Source: Arthrobacter echini (lineage in GTDB: Bacteria; Actinomycetota; Actinomycetes; Actinomycetales; Micrococcaceae). Taken from it: a stretch of DNA of 64,000 nt. Shown one piece after another: positions 17,719 to 27,312 of this stretch (within the stretch, counting starts at the first letter, position 1; each line of letters opens with the position of its first letter). The notes below the pieces were generated by a model. It was not told where the DNA came from. It was given only the letters and a program-made list of their open reading frames with translations, and made no database searches. Location of the stretch: NCBI RefSeq assembly GCF_004803505.1, contig NZ_SSWH01000006.1, positions 62,001-126,000 on the forward strand. Direction: 5' to 3'. A program made the translations under genes and the position numbers.

Positions 17719-19392
17719 ATGACCCCGGGGGACAGTGTGAGCACGGCCGATCTTCTCAGTTCCACGCTCCTGGATCTCGCCGTAGGTGCACTCCTGGTGT
17801 ACGCGGTGCTCCACGCGGCGCACCGCACGAGTCGGACGGACCTGGCGCCGATGCGCGTGGCGCGGCGGCACGCCATGTGGGCGGCGCTGCTCGCGCTCGC
17901 CGCCGGTGGCGTGGTCGGGCCCCTGCCGTTCGAGTTCCTCTACACCCCGTGGACCTTCAGGGAAGCGCCCGCCCGGGATTCTGTGTTCGCAGAGGATCTG
18001 GTCATGGCACTGACGCCCTTCGTCTCCCTCGTCGGGATCTACCTCATCGCCCAGTTCACCGTGCCGCATCGCTCGGGTGCACGCGGAAGGTCACGCGGCT
18101 CCGATCCCCGCGTCGTCGAGTCCCGCAGCACCGGGTCCCCGACGAGGCGGCTCCGCGACCACCTGCCACCCGGGCTCACCCTGGCCACCGGATTCCTCGT
18201 GCTGCTCGGCTTCGCTGCGATCATACTCAGCGCATCCGTGCCCGCAATCGGCCCGGAGGACACATTCGACGGCGACGGCGCCGCGCTGGCGGTCCGCATT
18301 CCCGGACCCTACTTCGCGTCCATCGCCGGCATCGCGTACACCACCCTGGTCAGCGGGGTGGTCCTGACCCTGCTGGTGATCGTCCGCCGTCGCGGCGACG
18401 GAACGCTCACTGGTGCCGAGGACGACATCATGCGGGACGTCTTCGTCAATCGCCTGCTGCGGACCGTGGCACTGGTCGCGGTCCTAATGGTGAGGAGCAG
18501 CGTGGAGTTCGCCGCGGGCGACGACTCCGGGTGGAATGCGCTGCGCTTCGCGGTGTTCGTGCTCTGGGCGGCGACGGTGCTCATGACCGCAGCGACCCGA
18601 CCGCGCGTCGAACCTGCCGACGTCGACGCGCCGCGCGATCTGCTGCCCCCGTCACCCGCCGGTTCACTGCCCCGCGCGCGCAGCGTGGTCCTCAGCGGCC
18701 GGCGCATCGGCTACGCGGCGTGGTGCCTCGGTGTCGCACCGCTGCTGTTCTCCCTCGGCATGGCCCCCGGGGCGGTGCAGCTCATCGTGCTGACGCTGGC
18801 CTACCTCGTGTTCCTCGGCGTCCAGCTGTGGGCCGAGGTGATCCTGCTGAAGAACCACAGCCGGCCCTCCCGCCCGCGCGTCCGGCGGCGACTGCCGGCG
18901 GCACTCCTGGCGGCACTCCTGGCGCTCGGCGTACCGGCGCTCGCGGCGGTTGTCGGCACGGCCTGGCTGGCGCTGTGGGTGAGGACACTGCCGGGCGCCT
19001 CGACCCAGACCGCTCTCTGGTGGGTGTCCTTCGCCCTGCTCCTGACCGGCTCCGCCGTCGTGCTGTCCGCCGTCATGGTTCGTCCGGGGCTCCGGACGGC
19101 GGACGAGACGGGGGAAGGTGAGCTGCGCGCCGGATCCGTCGCGCGTGTCCTGCTCATGACCGTCTCCGGGATGGCCGCCCTGGCCGCCTTCGTCCTCTCG
19201 GACAATCGCGCGGCCCTGGTGCCGGACGACACCCTCGTGCAGGCAGTGCCCTATCCGCCGGGAGCGGGCCAGCTCGACGCACTCGTGATCATCCTGTTCC
19301 TCGCAGCCGGCGTCGTCGCGGTGCTGCCGCTGCTGCTCGCGCGACAGCACACACAGCGCCCGGCCACTCCGGAGCAGGTGGCGGCGTCGTGA
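17719..19392 (+). CDS. Large multi-pass membrane protein of unknown function
   Basis: The 557-residue protein has about 12-14 predicted transmembrane helices in two halves, with Arg-rich cytoplasmic loops (near 118-155 and 300-325) and a short polar tail. ATG 17719 follows AAAGGG at suitable spacing; an in-frame TTG at 17710 is less likely. I recognise no transporter or enzyme motif. It sits between mutT1 and thyA on the same strand, 34 bp before thyA, but has no clear functional tie to them. Confidence 0.75.
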   Translation: MTPGDSVSTADLLSSTLLDLAVGALLVYAVLHAAHRTSRTDLAPMRVARRHAMWAALLALAAGGVVGPLPFEFLYTPWTFREAPARDSVFAEDLVMALTPFVSLVGIYLIAQFTVPHRSGARGRSRGSDPRVVESRSTGSPTRRLRDHLPPGLTLATGFLVLLGFAAIILSASVPAIGPEDTFDGDGAALAVRIPGPYFASIAGIAYTTLVSGVVLTLLVIVRRRGDGTLTGAEDDIMRDVFVNRLLRTVALVAVLMVRSSVEFAAGDDSGWNALRFAVFVLWAATVLMTAATRPRVEPADVDAPRDLLPPSPAGSLPRARSVVLSGRRIGYAAWCLGVAPLLFSLGMAPGAVQLIVLTLAYLVFLGVQLWAEVILLKNHSRPSRPRVRRRLPAALLAALLALGVPALAAVVGTAWLALWVRTLPGASTQTALWWVSFALLLTGSAVVLSAVMVRPGLRTADETGEGELRAGSVARVLLMTVSGMAALAAFVLSDNRAALVPDDTLVQAVPYPPGAGQLDALVIILFLAAGVVAVLPLLLARQHTQRPATPEQVAAS

Positions 19393-19426
19393 GCGTCCGG
19401 CCCGCCGTTCGTCCTAGACTGGCCGA

Positions 19427-20254
19427 GTGACCACTGCCCTCCCCACCCCGTACGAGGACCTGCTGCGCGACGTCATGGCCAACGGCGTCGTCAAGAGTGA
19501 CCGGACCGGCACCGGAACCCGGAGCGTCTTCGGCCGGCAGCTGCGCTTCGATCTGAGCGAGTCCTTCCCCCTGATCACCACCAAGCGTGTGCACTTCAAG
19601 TCCGTGGCACTGGAGCTGCTCTGGTTCCTGCGTGGCGACTCGAATGTCCGCTGGCTGCAGGATCGCGGTGTCTCCATCTGGAACGAGTGGGCGGACGACG
19701 ACGGCGACCTCGGCCCGGTCTACGGCGTCCAGTGGCGCTCGTGGCCCACACCCGACGGCGGCCATATCGACCAGATCGCGGACGTCATCGAGAGTCTGAG
19801 GACCACACCCGACTCGCGCCGTCACCTCGTCTCGGCGTGGAACGTGTCGGAGCTGCACTCGATGGCACTGCCACCCTGCCACGTGTTCTTCCAGTTCTAC
19901 GTGAGCCCCGGCGTCGACGGCGCCCCCGGCAGGCTCTCCTGCCAGCTGTACCAGCGCTCCGCCGACACGTTCCTCGGTGTGCCCTTCAACATCGCCTCCT
20001 ACGCCCTGCTGACGCTCATGGTGGCCCAGCAGACCGGGCTCGAGCCCGGTGAGTTCATCTGGACCGGCGGCGACGTCCACGTGTACGACAACCATCTGGA
20101 GCAGGTCCGGGAGCAGCTCTCCCGCACCCCCTACCCCTACCCGCGCGTGGAACTCACCCGGAAGCCCGCGAGCATCTTCGAGTACACCCTGGAGGACTTC
20201 GACGTGATCGACTACCAGCACCACCCCACCATCAAGGCGCCGGTGGCCGTATGA
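19427..20254 (+). CDS. thyA: Thymidylate synthase
   Basis: The 275-residue ThyA methylates dUMP to dTMP with methylene-tetrahydrofolate. Conserved parts are [12 protein letters not shown] near 25-36, the catalytic Cys151 in [13 protein letters not shown], the dUMP-binding [15 protein letters not shown] segment, and [12 protein letters not shown]. It starts with GTG 19427 and ends in an ATGA overlap with folA, which regenerates tetrahydrofolate from the dihydrofolate that ThyA makes. Confidence 0.97.
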   Translation: MTTALPTPYEDLLRDVMANGVVKSDRTGTGTRSVFGRQLRFDLSESFPLITTKRVHFKSVALELLWFLRGDSNVRWLQDRGVSIWNEWADDDGDLGPVYGVQWRSWPTPDGGHIDQIADVIESLRTTPDSRRHLVSAWNVSELHSMALPPCHVFFQFYVSPGVDGAPGRLSCQLYQRSADTFLGVPFNIASYALLTLMVAQQTGLEPGEFIWTGGDVHVYDNHLEQVREQLSRTPYPYPRVELTRKPASIFEYTLEDFDVIDYQHHPTIKAPVAV

Positions 20255-20817
20255 CTGCAGCTCCCGACCCCGGCACCCTGAGCGTGCCGGACGCCGTCGG
20301 ATCCGCACCCGTGATCGGCATGATCTGGGCCCAGACGGAGGCCGGTGTGATCGGCCGGGACGGCGGCATCCCCTGGAACCTGCCGGAGGACATGGCCTAC
20401 TTCAAGGCCACGACGGCGGGCCATCCGGTGATCATGGGACGGCGTACCTGGGAGTCGATCCCGACGAGGTTCCAGCCCCTGCCGGACCGCACGAACATCG
20501 TTGTCTCCCACCACGATCCCGGCACCTTCCCGGGCGCCGTCGTCGTGCATTCCCTCGAAGCAGCCATGGAGGCGGCCCGGGCGAGTCCGGGAGCCGAGGA
20601 GATCTGGATCATCGGCGGTGGGCGCGTCTACGCCGAGGCGATGCCCCTGGCCAATGCCGCGCTCGTGACGGTTGTCGAGTCCGCAGTGGACGGCGACACC
20701 GTGGCGCCACCCCTCGACACCGACTGGGCGCTGGCCGCGATCACCCCGGAGAGCGGCTGGCTGGAATCCTCCGGCGGCCTCCGGTACCGGATCAGTCTGT
20801 GGACGCGCCAGCTGTAG
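20251..20817 (+). CDS. folA: Dihydrofolate reductase
   Basis: The 188-residue enzyme reduces dihydrofolate with NADPH. Visible family motifs are [20 protein letters not shown] (active-site Asp region), [14 protein letters not shown] (NADPH-binding) and [14 protein letters not shown]. The start overlaps thyA by 4 bp, so the two enzymes of the thymidylate cycle are coupled. The N-terminal extension of about 25 residues before GMIWAQT is longer than usual and unconserved. Confidence 0.96.
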   Translation: MTAAPDPGTLSVPDAVGSAPVIGMIWAQTEAGVIGRDGGIPWNLPEDMAYFKATTAGHPVIMGRRTWESIPTRFQPLPDRTNIVVSHHDPGTFPGAVVVHSLEAAMEAARASPGAEEIWIIGGGRVYAEAMPLANAALVTVVESAVDGDTVAPPLDTDWALAAITPESGWLESSGGLRYRISLWTRQL

Positions 20818-20968
20818 CACTGGTGTCTTATTCGGACGCTCGTCGTTCGTGCTCTCGCCGTGGTCCGTGCTGCGTCGTCCGTGCTCCGTCTCCGTTCATG
20901 CTGCCGCCGTCGTGCGAGCTCCGTCATGGAGTGCCGCGTACCACGTTGCCGCGCCTAGGCTGGAGCCC

Positions 20969-22108
20969 ATGACTTCAGTTCCCGCGACATCCGCCCTGCC
21001 CTCCGTCGGTTTCGTCGGGTGGCGCGGCATGGTCGGCTCCGTCCTCATGCAGCGTCTCCAGGACGAGGGCGACTTCGCCCGCATAAACCCCGTGTTCTTC
21101 TCCACCTCGGCGGCCGGCGGCGCCCCGCCGTCGTTCGCCGCCGGCACCGGTGTGCTGCAGGACGCGTACGACGTCGAGACGCTGGCAACGTTGCCGATCA
21201 TCGTGACCGCGCAGGGCGGCGACTACACCGCGGAGGTGCATCCGAGATTGCGCGCGGCCGGGTGGACCGGGCTGTGGCTGGACGCCGCGTCGACGCTGCG
21301 CATGGAGCAGGACAGCATCATCGTGCTCGATCCGGTCAACCGGTCCGTCATCGATGCCGGTCTGGCGCGTGGAGTGCGGGACTTCATCGGCGGGAACTGC
21401 ACGGTCTCCTGCATGCTCATGGGGCTGGGCGGGCTGTTCCGCAGTGGACTCGTGGAGTGGGGAACGTCCATGACGTACCAGGCTGCCTCCGGGGGCGGCG
21501 CGCGCCACATGCGCGAGCTGCTGACACAGTTCGGCGCTCTCCACGGCAGCGTGAGCGGGAACCTGGACGACCCGGCGTCCGCGATCCTCGATATCGACCG
21601 GGCCGTCCTCGCAGCGCAGCGCGATCCGGGCCTGGATGCCACCCAGTTCGGGGTGCCGCTCGCCGGTTCCGTCATTCCCTGGATCGACGCCGACCTCGGC
21701 AACGGACAGTCGAAGGAGGAGTGGAAGGCCGGGGCGGAGACGAACAAGATCCTCGGGACGGACACCCGAATACCCTTCGACGGCCTCTGCGTCCGCGTCG
21801 GGGCCATGCGCTCGCACTCCCAGGCGCTGACCCTGAAGCTCACGCAGGATCTGCCGGTGAGTGAAATCGAGGGGATCATCGCCGCGGACAACGAGTGGGT
21901 CCGGGTGGTCCCGAACACGAAGGCGGCTACAGTTACCGGTCTGACGCCCATTGCCGCGACCGGCTCGCTGGAGATCCCGGTGGGGCGCATCCGGAAACTC
22001 GAGCCCGGGCCCGAGTACATCAGCGCCTTCACCGTGGGGGATCAGCTCCTGTGGGGAGCGGCCGAACCGCTGCGTCGAATGTTGCTGATTGCAACCGGAA
22101 ACCTGTAG
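20969..22108 (+). CDS. asd: Aspartate-semialdehyde dehydrogenase
   Basis: The 379-residue enzyme reduces aspartyl phosphate to aspartate semialdehyde for lysine, diaminopimelate, methionine and threonine synthesis. The N-terminal NADP fold reads [18 protein letters not shown]. Catalytic Cys144 lies in [11 protein letters not shown], and [11 protein letters not shown] and [11 protein letters not shown] carry substrate and catalytic residues. The length and GWRGMVGS signature are of the E. coli-like subfamily rather than the shorter form common in many actinobacteria. It is monocistronic as far as the sequence shows. Confidence 0.94.
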   Translation: MTSVPATSALPSVGFVGWRGMVGSVLMQRLQDEGDFARINPVFFSTSAAGGAPPSFAAGTGVLQDAYDVETLATLPIIVTAQGGDYTAEVHPRLRAAGWTGLWLDAASTLRMEQDSIIVLDPVNRSVIDAGLARGVRDFIGGNCTVSCMLMGLGGLFRSGLVEWGTSMTYQAASGGGARHMRELLTQFGALHGSVSGNLDDPASAILDIDRAVLAAQRDPGLDATQFGVPLAGSVIPWIDADLGNGQSKEEWKAGAETNKILGTDTRIPFDGLCVRVGAMRSHSQALTLKLTQDLPVSEIEGIIAADNEWVRVVPNTKAATVTGLTPIAATGSLEIPVGRIRKLEPGPEYISAFTVGDQLLWGAAEPLRRMLLIATGNL

Positions 22109-22134
22109 GCATTCTTCGGGGGGGAGGTCGGGCC

Positions 22135-22192
22135 GCTCCCGAGTCCAGCTCGGGGCGTTCGAGTGGCTCCCGAGTCCAGCTCGGGGCGTTCG
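22135..22192. repeat. Tandem duplicate of a 27-bp hairpin unit downstream of asd
   Basis: The same 27 bases occur at 22135-22161 and 22166-22192, a 31-bp period. Each copy contains a perfect CCCGAG-tccag-CTCGGG hairpin (22138-22154 and 22169-22185). The repeat starts 27 bp past the asd stop and may act as a double terminator, though no T-tract follows. Confidence 0.75.
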
Positions 22193-22298
22193 GGCACCAC
22201 GGCCGCGATCGCTTGGTCACAAGGGGCTGTCGAAGCAGGTCCCGGATGTCATGGGCCCGCAACAGAATCGGAACAAAAGGTCGGTGGGCAGCGGCAGG

Positions 22299-22736
22299 AT
22301 GACCCGCATGGATTTCCTGGACGCAGACACCATTCTCCGGCGCTTCTTCGCATCCAGCTCTCATGCCCGGCATCCGGAGAGTCTGCTGCGGTACGAGCGT
22401 GTCCAGGACCACCTCCGTTCCTACCTCGAGGACGTCGCTGCCACCCGGCTGGCTCCCGAGGACCGGGAATTGCTCGCATTGGAGCGCCAGTTCGGTACGG
22501 ACAGTCCGTACGCGCGCATCATGGGTGCACCGGCATTACTGCACGCGCTGCCCGACTTCCTCGCCCAGCCTCATCTGCTGCCGGATTTCCATGACCGGCT
22601 CGCGCAGATCAGTGTCGCGTCACGACTGGCGCAGTGGCTGTGCTCGCGTCAACTCGTCGAGCGGGAGCGCAGCTGGAGCGACGTCGTACTCACCCGCGCC
22701 GCCGCTGAACAGGCACGGCGTTCTCCAGCAATGTAA
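22299..22736 (+). CDS. Hypothetical protein
   Basis: A 145-residue, mainly helical, soluble protein: MTRMDFLDADTILRRFFASS near the start, many Arg, Leu and Glu residues, no membrane segment. The start may be ATG 22299 or ATG 22308; the latter has AGGA at better spacing. I do not recognise the family. It is followed directly by the stem-loop repeat array. Confidence 0.6.
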   Translation: MTRMDFLDADTILRRFFASSSHARHPESLLRYERVQDHLRSYLEDVAATRLAPEDRELLALERQFGTDSPYARIMGAPALLHALPDFLAQPHLLPDFHDRLAQISVASRLAQWLCSRQLVERERSWSDVVLTRAAAEQARRSPAM

Positions 22737-22794
22737 CGCTCCTGTGCCTGTGGCCTGGGCCCGCTCCTGACCGTACGCCGAGTAGCCCTCAGCG

Positions 22795-23384
22795 GCTGAT
22801 CCCACCCGCCGACGCCGACCACTGGGATCAGCACCGGACCTGCCTCCACCTCACCGGCCGATCCCACCGCCCGAACCCGACCACTGGGATCGACACCGGA
22901 CCTGCCTCAACCCCACCGGCCGATCCCACCGCCCGAACCCGACCACTGGGATCAACACCGCACCTCCCTCAACCCCACCAGCCGATCCCACCGCCCGAAC
23001 CCGAACACCGGGATCAACACCGCACCTCCCTCAACCCCACCAGCCGATCCCACCGCCCGAACCCGAACACCGGGATCGACAGCTCATTCCCACCCGCCGA
23101 CGCCGACCACTGGGATCGAGCAGAGGGAGGAGCGCTCGTTCCCACCCGCCGACGCCGACCACTGGGATCGACACCGCACCTCCCTCGAACCTGCCTCGAC
23201 CCCACCGCCCGAGACGGAGCAGTGGGATCAACGCCGGACCTGCCTCCACCTCACCGGCCGATCCCACCGCCCGAACCCGAACACCGGGATCGACAGCTCA
23301 TTCCCACCCGCCGACGCCGACCGGTGGGATCGAGCAGAGGGAGGAGCGCTCGTTCCCACCCGCCGACGCCGACCGGTGGGATCG
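22795..23384. repeat. Array of 11 imperfect stem-loop repeats (GATCCCA...TGGGATC)
   Basis: Eleven units of about 32-38 bp, each with inverted GATCCCA/TGGGATC-type arms, lie at 22795-22832, 22859-22892, 22921-22953, 22983-23015, 23045-23078, 23087-23118, 23139-23170, 23198-23229, 23259-23292, 23300-23332 and 23353-23384. Two loop classes occur: CCGCCCGAACCCGA and CCCGCCGACGCCGA. The spacers are themselves repeated (for example CCTCCCTCAACCCCACCAG), so the array grew by tandem and block duplication. The first five units have a 62-bp period. In the last two class-B units, AC becomes GG next to the arm, extending the stem from 5 to 7 bp. The gap 22737-23460 holds no believable gene. Confidence 0.88.
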
Positions 23385-23460
23385 AGCAGAGGAAGCGAAC
23401 AGCACGCACCGACGAACTCAACGGCTGGACGGCAAGGAGGCCCATCACCACAATGAAGGC

Positions 23461-23940
23461 ATGAGCAATCACCAGGGGGATCCGCGAGAGACGTTCCGCG
23501 CACGAATGCCTCGGAAGTACCGGCTGGGCCTGCTGCTCCTGGGTGCGGTGTCGACGACACTGGCAGTGGTGGGGATGCTCCTGGACGGGTTGACCGCCGT
23601 GGGACTGCTCCTCGGAGTTCTCCTCGCTGTAACCTTCATTGCGATCGTCATGATGCAGGCTGTGGTGCGTTTGGACGACGAAGAACTGACAATCAAGGTT
23701 GCCGGTATCTTCGGCACATCCATCCCCTACCGCCAGATCGACGGCGTCGCCCCGGACAAGGTCACGGGCCTGGGTGCAGGAATGGGCCTGCGCAAATTAC
23801 CGAACAGCACGACCGGATATCTGGTGGGAGGGCCGTCCGTGCGCATATCCAAGGGCAACGCCGACGTGCTCGTCTCGACGGACGACCCGACGGAACTCGC
23901 AGCAGCACTCGAACGTCGCCGTGCCAGGAGCATTCGCTGA
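23461..23940 (+). CDS. Membrane protein with PH-like domain
   Basis: The 159-residue protein has a basic start (RARMPRKYRLG), two adjacent transmembrane helices (about 20-65) and a C-terminal beta-rich domain (VVRLDDEELTIKVAGIFGTS ... IPYRQIDGVAP), typical of bacterial PH-like membrane proteins. Function is unknown. It lies between the repeat array and a dehydrogenase-like gene; ATG 23461 directly follows the non-coding region. Confidence 0.75.
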   Translation: MSNHQGDPRETFRARMPRKYRLGLLLLGAVSTTLAVVGMLLDGLTAVGLLLGVLLAVTFIAIVMMQAVVRLDDEELTIKVAGIFGTSIPYRQIDGVAPDKVTGLGAGMGLRKLPNSTTGYLVGGPSVRISKGNADVLVSTDDPTELAAALERRRARSIR

Positions 23941-24061
23941 CCAAGCGGCAATCGTGCGGCCGGCGACGTCGGAGTCGTCGAGCGGCGCGACGCCCGAGAG
24001 TGGCTCGGCTCGTCCGGCCGCCACCGACGTGCTAGACAGAAGGTAACCAGAAGGAGTACGC

Positions 24062-25204
24062 GTGAATCAGCTCAGCCTCGGGATCATGGCTCATTCGAGC
24101 AAGACCAATGAACGCCGGTTGCCGATCCATCCACACCATTTCTCCCGGATCGACGAGGATCTGCAACAGCGCATCCGCCTGGAACACGGCTACGGGGACC
24201 AGTTCGGGGTCCCCGACGAACAGCTCGCTCCCTTCGTCGCCGGATTCGCGACCCGCGAGGAACTGATCGCCGACAGCGACGTCGTCCTGCTCCCGAAGCC
24301 GCTGGCAGCGGACGTCGCCCAACTGCGGGAGGGCCAGGTCCTGTGGGGATGGCCCCATCTGGTGCAGGATCGCGACCTCACCCAGCACGCGATCGACCGC
24401 AGACTGACCCTGATCGCGTTCGAAGCCATGAACCACTGGACCGAGGCGGGCGCATTCAGCCTGCATGTCTTCCACAAGAACAACGAGCTCGCCGGATACT
24501 CCTCCGTGCTGCACGCCCTGCAGCTCGTGGGGTCGACGGGTGACTATGGCCGGAAGCTGAACGCCGTGGTGATCGGTTTCGGGGCCACCGCACGCGGCGC
24601 CGTCACCGCGCTGAACGCCCAGGGTATCCACGACGTCGATGTCCTCACGGGTCGTGACGTCGCCGCGGTCAGTGCGCCGATCCATTCGGCACGGATCCTG
24701 CAGGTCGAGCACGACACCGAGGATTCACGGAACAGCATCGTCCACGAGGACGACGGACCCACGCCACTCGCCGGGTTCCTCGCCGGGCACGACCTGATCG
24801 TGAACTGCATCCTGCAGGATCCGAACGCGCCGGTGATGTTCCTCGTCGACTCCGATCTGCCCGCGCTGGATCCTGGCACGCTGATCGTCGACGTCTCCTG
24901 CGACGAGGGAATGGGGTTCAGCTGGGCCAGGCCCACCTCCTTCGACGACCCGATGTTCGAGGTCGGAAATCACGTCCGGTACTACGGTGTGGACCACAGC
25001 CCGTCCTACCTGTGGGACTCGGCGACCTGGGAGATCAGCGAGGCGCTCCTGCCGTATCTGCGCACCGTCCTCGACGGGCCCACCGCATGGGAGAACGACG
25101 ACGTCCTGCGGTACGCGGTGGAGATCAGCGACGGCGTGATCCGCAACAAGAACATCCTGTCCTTCCAGGACCGCTCCCCGGAGTACCCGCACCTCGAGGC
25201 CTGA
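24062..25204 (+). CDS. N5-(carboxyethyl)ornithine synthase-like / alanine dehydrogenase-fold protein
   Basis: The 380-residue protein has the alanine dehydrogenase/transhydrogenase N-terminal fold (SSKTNERRLPIHPHHFSRI; catalytic Lys/His region) and a nucleotide-binding segment (LNAVVIGFGATARGAVTALN, near 160-180). The overall pattern matches N5-(carboxyethyl)ornithine synthases, which reductively couple pyruvate to the ornithine side chain. GTG 24062 follows AGAAGGAG. It is monocistronic and convergent with murB. A lysine- or saccharopine-type dehydrogenase of the same fold is the main alternative. Confidence 0.65.
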   Translation: MNQLSLGIMAHSSKTNERRLPIHPHHFSRIDEDLQQRIRLEHGYGDQFGVPDEQLAPFVAGFATREELIADSDVVLLPKPLAADVAQLREGQVLWGWPHLVQDRDLTQHAIDRRLTLIAFEAMNHWTEAGAFSLHVFHKNNELAGYSSVLHALQLVGSTGDYGRKLNAVVIGFGATARGAVTALNAQGIHDVDVLTGRDVAAVSAPIHSARILQVEHDTEDSRNSIVHEDDGPTPLAGFLAGHDLIVNCILQDPNAPVMFLVDSDLPALDPGTLIVDVSCDEGMGFSWARPTSFDDPMFEVGNHVRYYGVDHSPSYLWDSATWEISEALLPYLRTVLDGPTAWENDDVLRYAVEISDGVIRNKNILSFQDRSPEYPHLEA

Positions 25205-25231
25205 CCTCGGAGGACTGCACCCTGCGGAGGA

Positions 25232-26317
25232 CTACAGCGCGCAGTTGATCAGCAACGGCTCCGGCTCCAACCGGATGCCGAAGACCCGCTCGACGCCGTC
25301 CCTGACCAGCCTTGCCACGGCCAGCAGATCGCTGGTGGACGCACCGCCCCGATTGGTCAGGGCGAGCGTGTGCTTCGTCGAGAGAGCCGCCCGCCCTCCC
25401 GCGACGGCGTGGCCGTCGTCGTCGGTCAGCCCGAACCCTTTGCCGAAGCCGGCGTGTTCGATCAGCCACGCGGCACTGAGCTTCACCTCCTGCTCAGTGC
25501 CCGATGAGAACCGGGGCGCATCCTCCGGCAATCCGGCCGCGGTCGCCGCGCTGACGATGGGATTCGTGAAGAAGGAGCCGGTACTCCAGGTGTCGGGATC
25601 GGGGGCATCGAGCACCATGCCCTTGCCTCCGCGCAGCCGTAGTACCTCCCGACGCACATCGTGCACCGAGGCGCGCTCCCCCACGTCGACGCCGAGTGCG
25701 CGCGCGAGCTCCGTGTAGCGGATCGGCGTGCTCATCGCGTCCGAGGCGAGCAGGAAGTCGACCGAGAGCACCACGTAGCGCGGGGAACCGTTGACGGTGC
25801 TGCGCTTGAGGAGCGAATCCCGGTAGCCGAAGGCCAGCTCGGCGTTGGTGAAGGTCCTCAGGCGGTCGGTCTCGCGATCGTACACGCGCACGGTTGCGAT
25901 GGTCTGCGAGACATCCGATCCGTAGGCTCCGACGTTCTGGACGGGCGTGGCACCGGTGGAGCCGGGGATACCCGAGAGCGCTTCCAGCCCGGACAGAGTG
26001 TGGAGCACGGTGTACTCCACCAGGTCGTCCCAGTCCTGGCCCGCCTGCACACTCACCACGACGCCGCCGTGCACGGAGTCGTCCACGGTGAAGCCGGTCG
26101 AGGCGATGTGGACGACGGTGCCGTCGAAGCCGTCGTCACTGATCAGCAGATTGGACCCGCCGCTGATGATCAGCAGAGGCTCACCGGCGGCATCGGCTGC
26201 GCGGACGGCGTCGACGATCTCCTGCTCGCTCCGGGCCGCCACGAACGTGCGGGCCGCTCCGCCGACACGGGCGGTGGTGAGCTCCGCGAGACCCGTCCCG
26301 GTCACGGGAGCACTCAC
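25232..26317 (-). CDS. murB: UDP-N-acetylmuramate dehydrogenase
   Basis: The 361-residue FAD enzyme reduces UDP-GlcNAc-enolpyruvate to UDP-MurNAc in peptidoglycan synthesis. Motifs are LIISGGSNLLISDDGFDGTV (FAD binding), SGIPGSTGATPVQNVGAYGS, FGYRDSLLK and, at the C-terminal domain, STGSFFTNPIV and SAAWLIEHAGFGKGF with the catalytic Ser and Glu regions. GTG 26317 overlaps the upstream MaoC-fold gene by 4 bp (GTGA), so it is the last gene of a three-gene operon. Confidence 0.95.
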   Translation of the reverse strand: MSAPVTGTGLAELTTARVGGAARTFVAARSEQEIVDAVRAADAAGEPLLIISGGSNLLISDDGFDGTVVHIASTGFTVDDSVHGGVVVSVQAGQDWDDLVEYTVLHTLSGLEALSGIPGSTGATPVQNVGAYGSDVSQTIATVRVYDRETDRLRTFTNAELAFGYRDSLLKRSTVNGSPRYVVLSVDFLLASDAMSTPIRYTELARALGVDVGERASVHDVRREVLRLRGGKGMVLDAPDPDTWSTGSFFTNPIVSAATAAGLPEDAPRFSSGTEQEVKLSAAWLIEHAGFGKGFGLTDDDGHAVAGGRAALSTKHTLALTNRGGASTSDLLAVARLVRDGVERVFGIRLEPEPLLINCAL

Positions 26318-26754
26318 GGCAGCCTCACGACGGCCTGCGCCTTCACGAGCACCTTCTGCCCGGCGGACGTCACCGTGAGGTCTATGCGCGCCGTCGAGAG
26401 TTCGGCGTCGATCGCACCGATCACCCCGGCAACCTCGACGACGGCCCCCGGCTCGCCGGGCTCCGCGGTGGTGTCCTCGACGACCACGGGCTTGGTGAAG
26501 CGCGTCTGGTAGTCGACGACGGCGCCCGGGTCGCCCGCCCAGTCGGTGACCAGCTGGACGGCGGCACCCATGGTGAACATCCCGTGCGCGATCACCCCGG
26601 GCAGACCGACGCCCTCGGCGAAGGACCGGTTCCAGTGGATCGGGTTGAAGTCCCCCGAGGCACCGGCATACCGCACGAGATCCTGTCGGGTGACGTGGAC
26701 GGTCGCGGAGCCGATCTGCCGGCCGACTTCCAGTGTGGTGATTGACACTGCCAT
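26314..26754 (-). CDS. MaoC-fold dehydratase, HadB-like
   Basis: The 146-residue hotdog-fold protein has the hydratase 2 motif with catalytic Asp and His in GDFNPIHWNRSFAEGVGLPG, then VIAHGMFTMG. In mycobacteria the HadB subunit carries this motif and forms (3R)-hydroxyacyl-ACP dehydratase with HadA or HadC. The gene for a HadA-like partner lies 2 bp upstream on the same strand and murB overlaps its end. Micrococcaceae lack mycolic acids, so its acyl substrate is uncertain. Confidence 0.85.
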   Translation of the reverse strand: MAVSITTLEVGRQIGSATVHVTRQDLVRYAGASGDFNPIHWNRSFAEGVGLPGVIAHGMFTMGAAVQLVTDWAGDPGAVVDYQTRFTKPVVVEDTTAEPGEPGAVVEVAGVIGAIDAELSTARIDLTVTSAGQKVLVKAQAVVRLP

Positions 26755-26756
26755 GA

Positions 26757-27206
26757 TTACTGGCCCTCTCCGCGGACGAGGATGGATGATGTCGTCGTGG
26801 CCACGGGCTCGTCGTCGACCGTGGAGAGCTCGGCACGCGTGGTGATCATCGCTCCCCCGCCCATGGCCCGTACCTGATCCACGTGGAGTTCGGCGACGAT
26901 CTGGTCGCCGGCAAGAATCGGCCGGTGATGGACGAACCGCTGATCGGCGTGGACCACCCGGGTGAAGTCGATGCCGGCGTCGGGGTCGGTGATCAGCTGC
27001 GCGTCGGCGCGCTGGGCGATGATGATCGCGAACGTCGGTGGCGCGAGGAGGTCGGCGTATCCGAGAGCCGCAGCGGCGTCGACGTCGAAGTGCGCCGGGT
27101 GGGTGGCTTTCACGGCCCGGGCGAAGTCGCGGATGGCCTCGCGTCCCACGGAATAGGGCTCGCCTGCCGGGTACGTGCGTCCCTGCAGGTCTGGGGCGAT
27201 GGTCAT
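26757..27206 (-). CDS. MaoC N-terminal-like protein, HadA/UPF0336 family
   Basis: The 149-residue hotdog protein lacks the catalytic D-H motif and has the HadA-like segments YSVGREAIRDFARAVKATHP and LLAPPTFAI. It is the structural partner of HadB-type dehydratases. ATG 27206 follows GGAGGATCC. It is the first gene of the operon hadA-like, hadB-like, murB; the pair is probably one heterodimeric enzyme acting on acyl chains for fatty acids or a related lipid. Confidence 0.85.
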   Translation of the reverse strand: MTIAPDLQGRTYPAGEPYSVGREAIRDFARAVKATHPAHFDVDAAAALGYADLLAPPTFAIIIAQRADAQLITDPDAGIDFTRVVHADQRFVHHRPILAGDQIVAELHVDQVRAMGGGAMITTRAELSTVDDEPVATTTSSILVRGEGQ

Positions 27207-27312
27207 GGATCCTCCGATGGAAGCGTGCGGTGCAGGTCTGGGAACAGGAGAGCGGACGGTACGCAGGACGACGGCGGGCACGCTCAACCGCCCGGTGCTA
27301 TCCGGAGCGGGT

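Noticed and set aside
22795-23384. CRISPR array
   Set aside because: The spacers are not unique but repeated themselves, units are palindromic with variable spacing, and no cas genes are present.
22649-23560. Several minus-strand reading frames in the repeat array with repeated peptides (Val/Gly/Trp-rich)
   Set aside because: Their repetition is a consequence of the DNA repeats; frames start and end inside units, lack ribosome sites and overlap the stem-loops.
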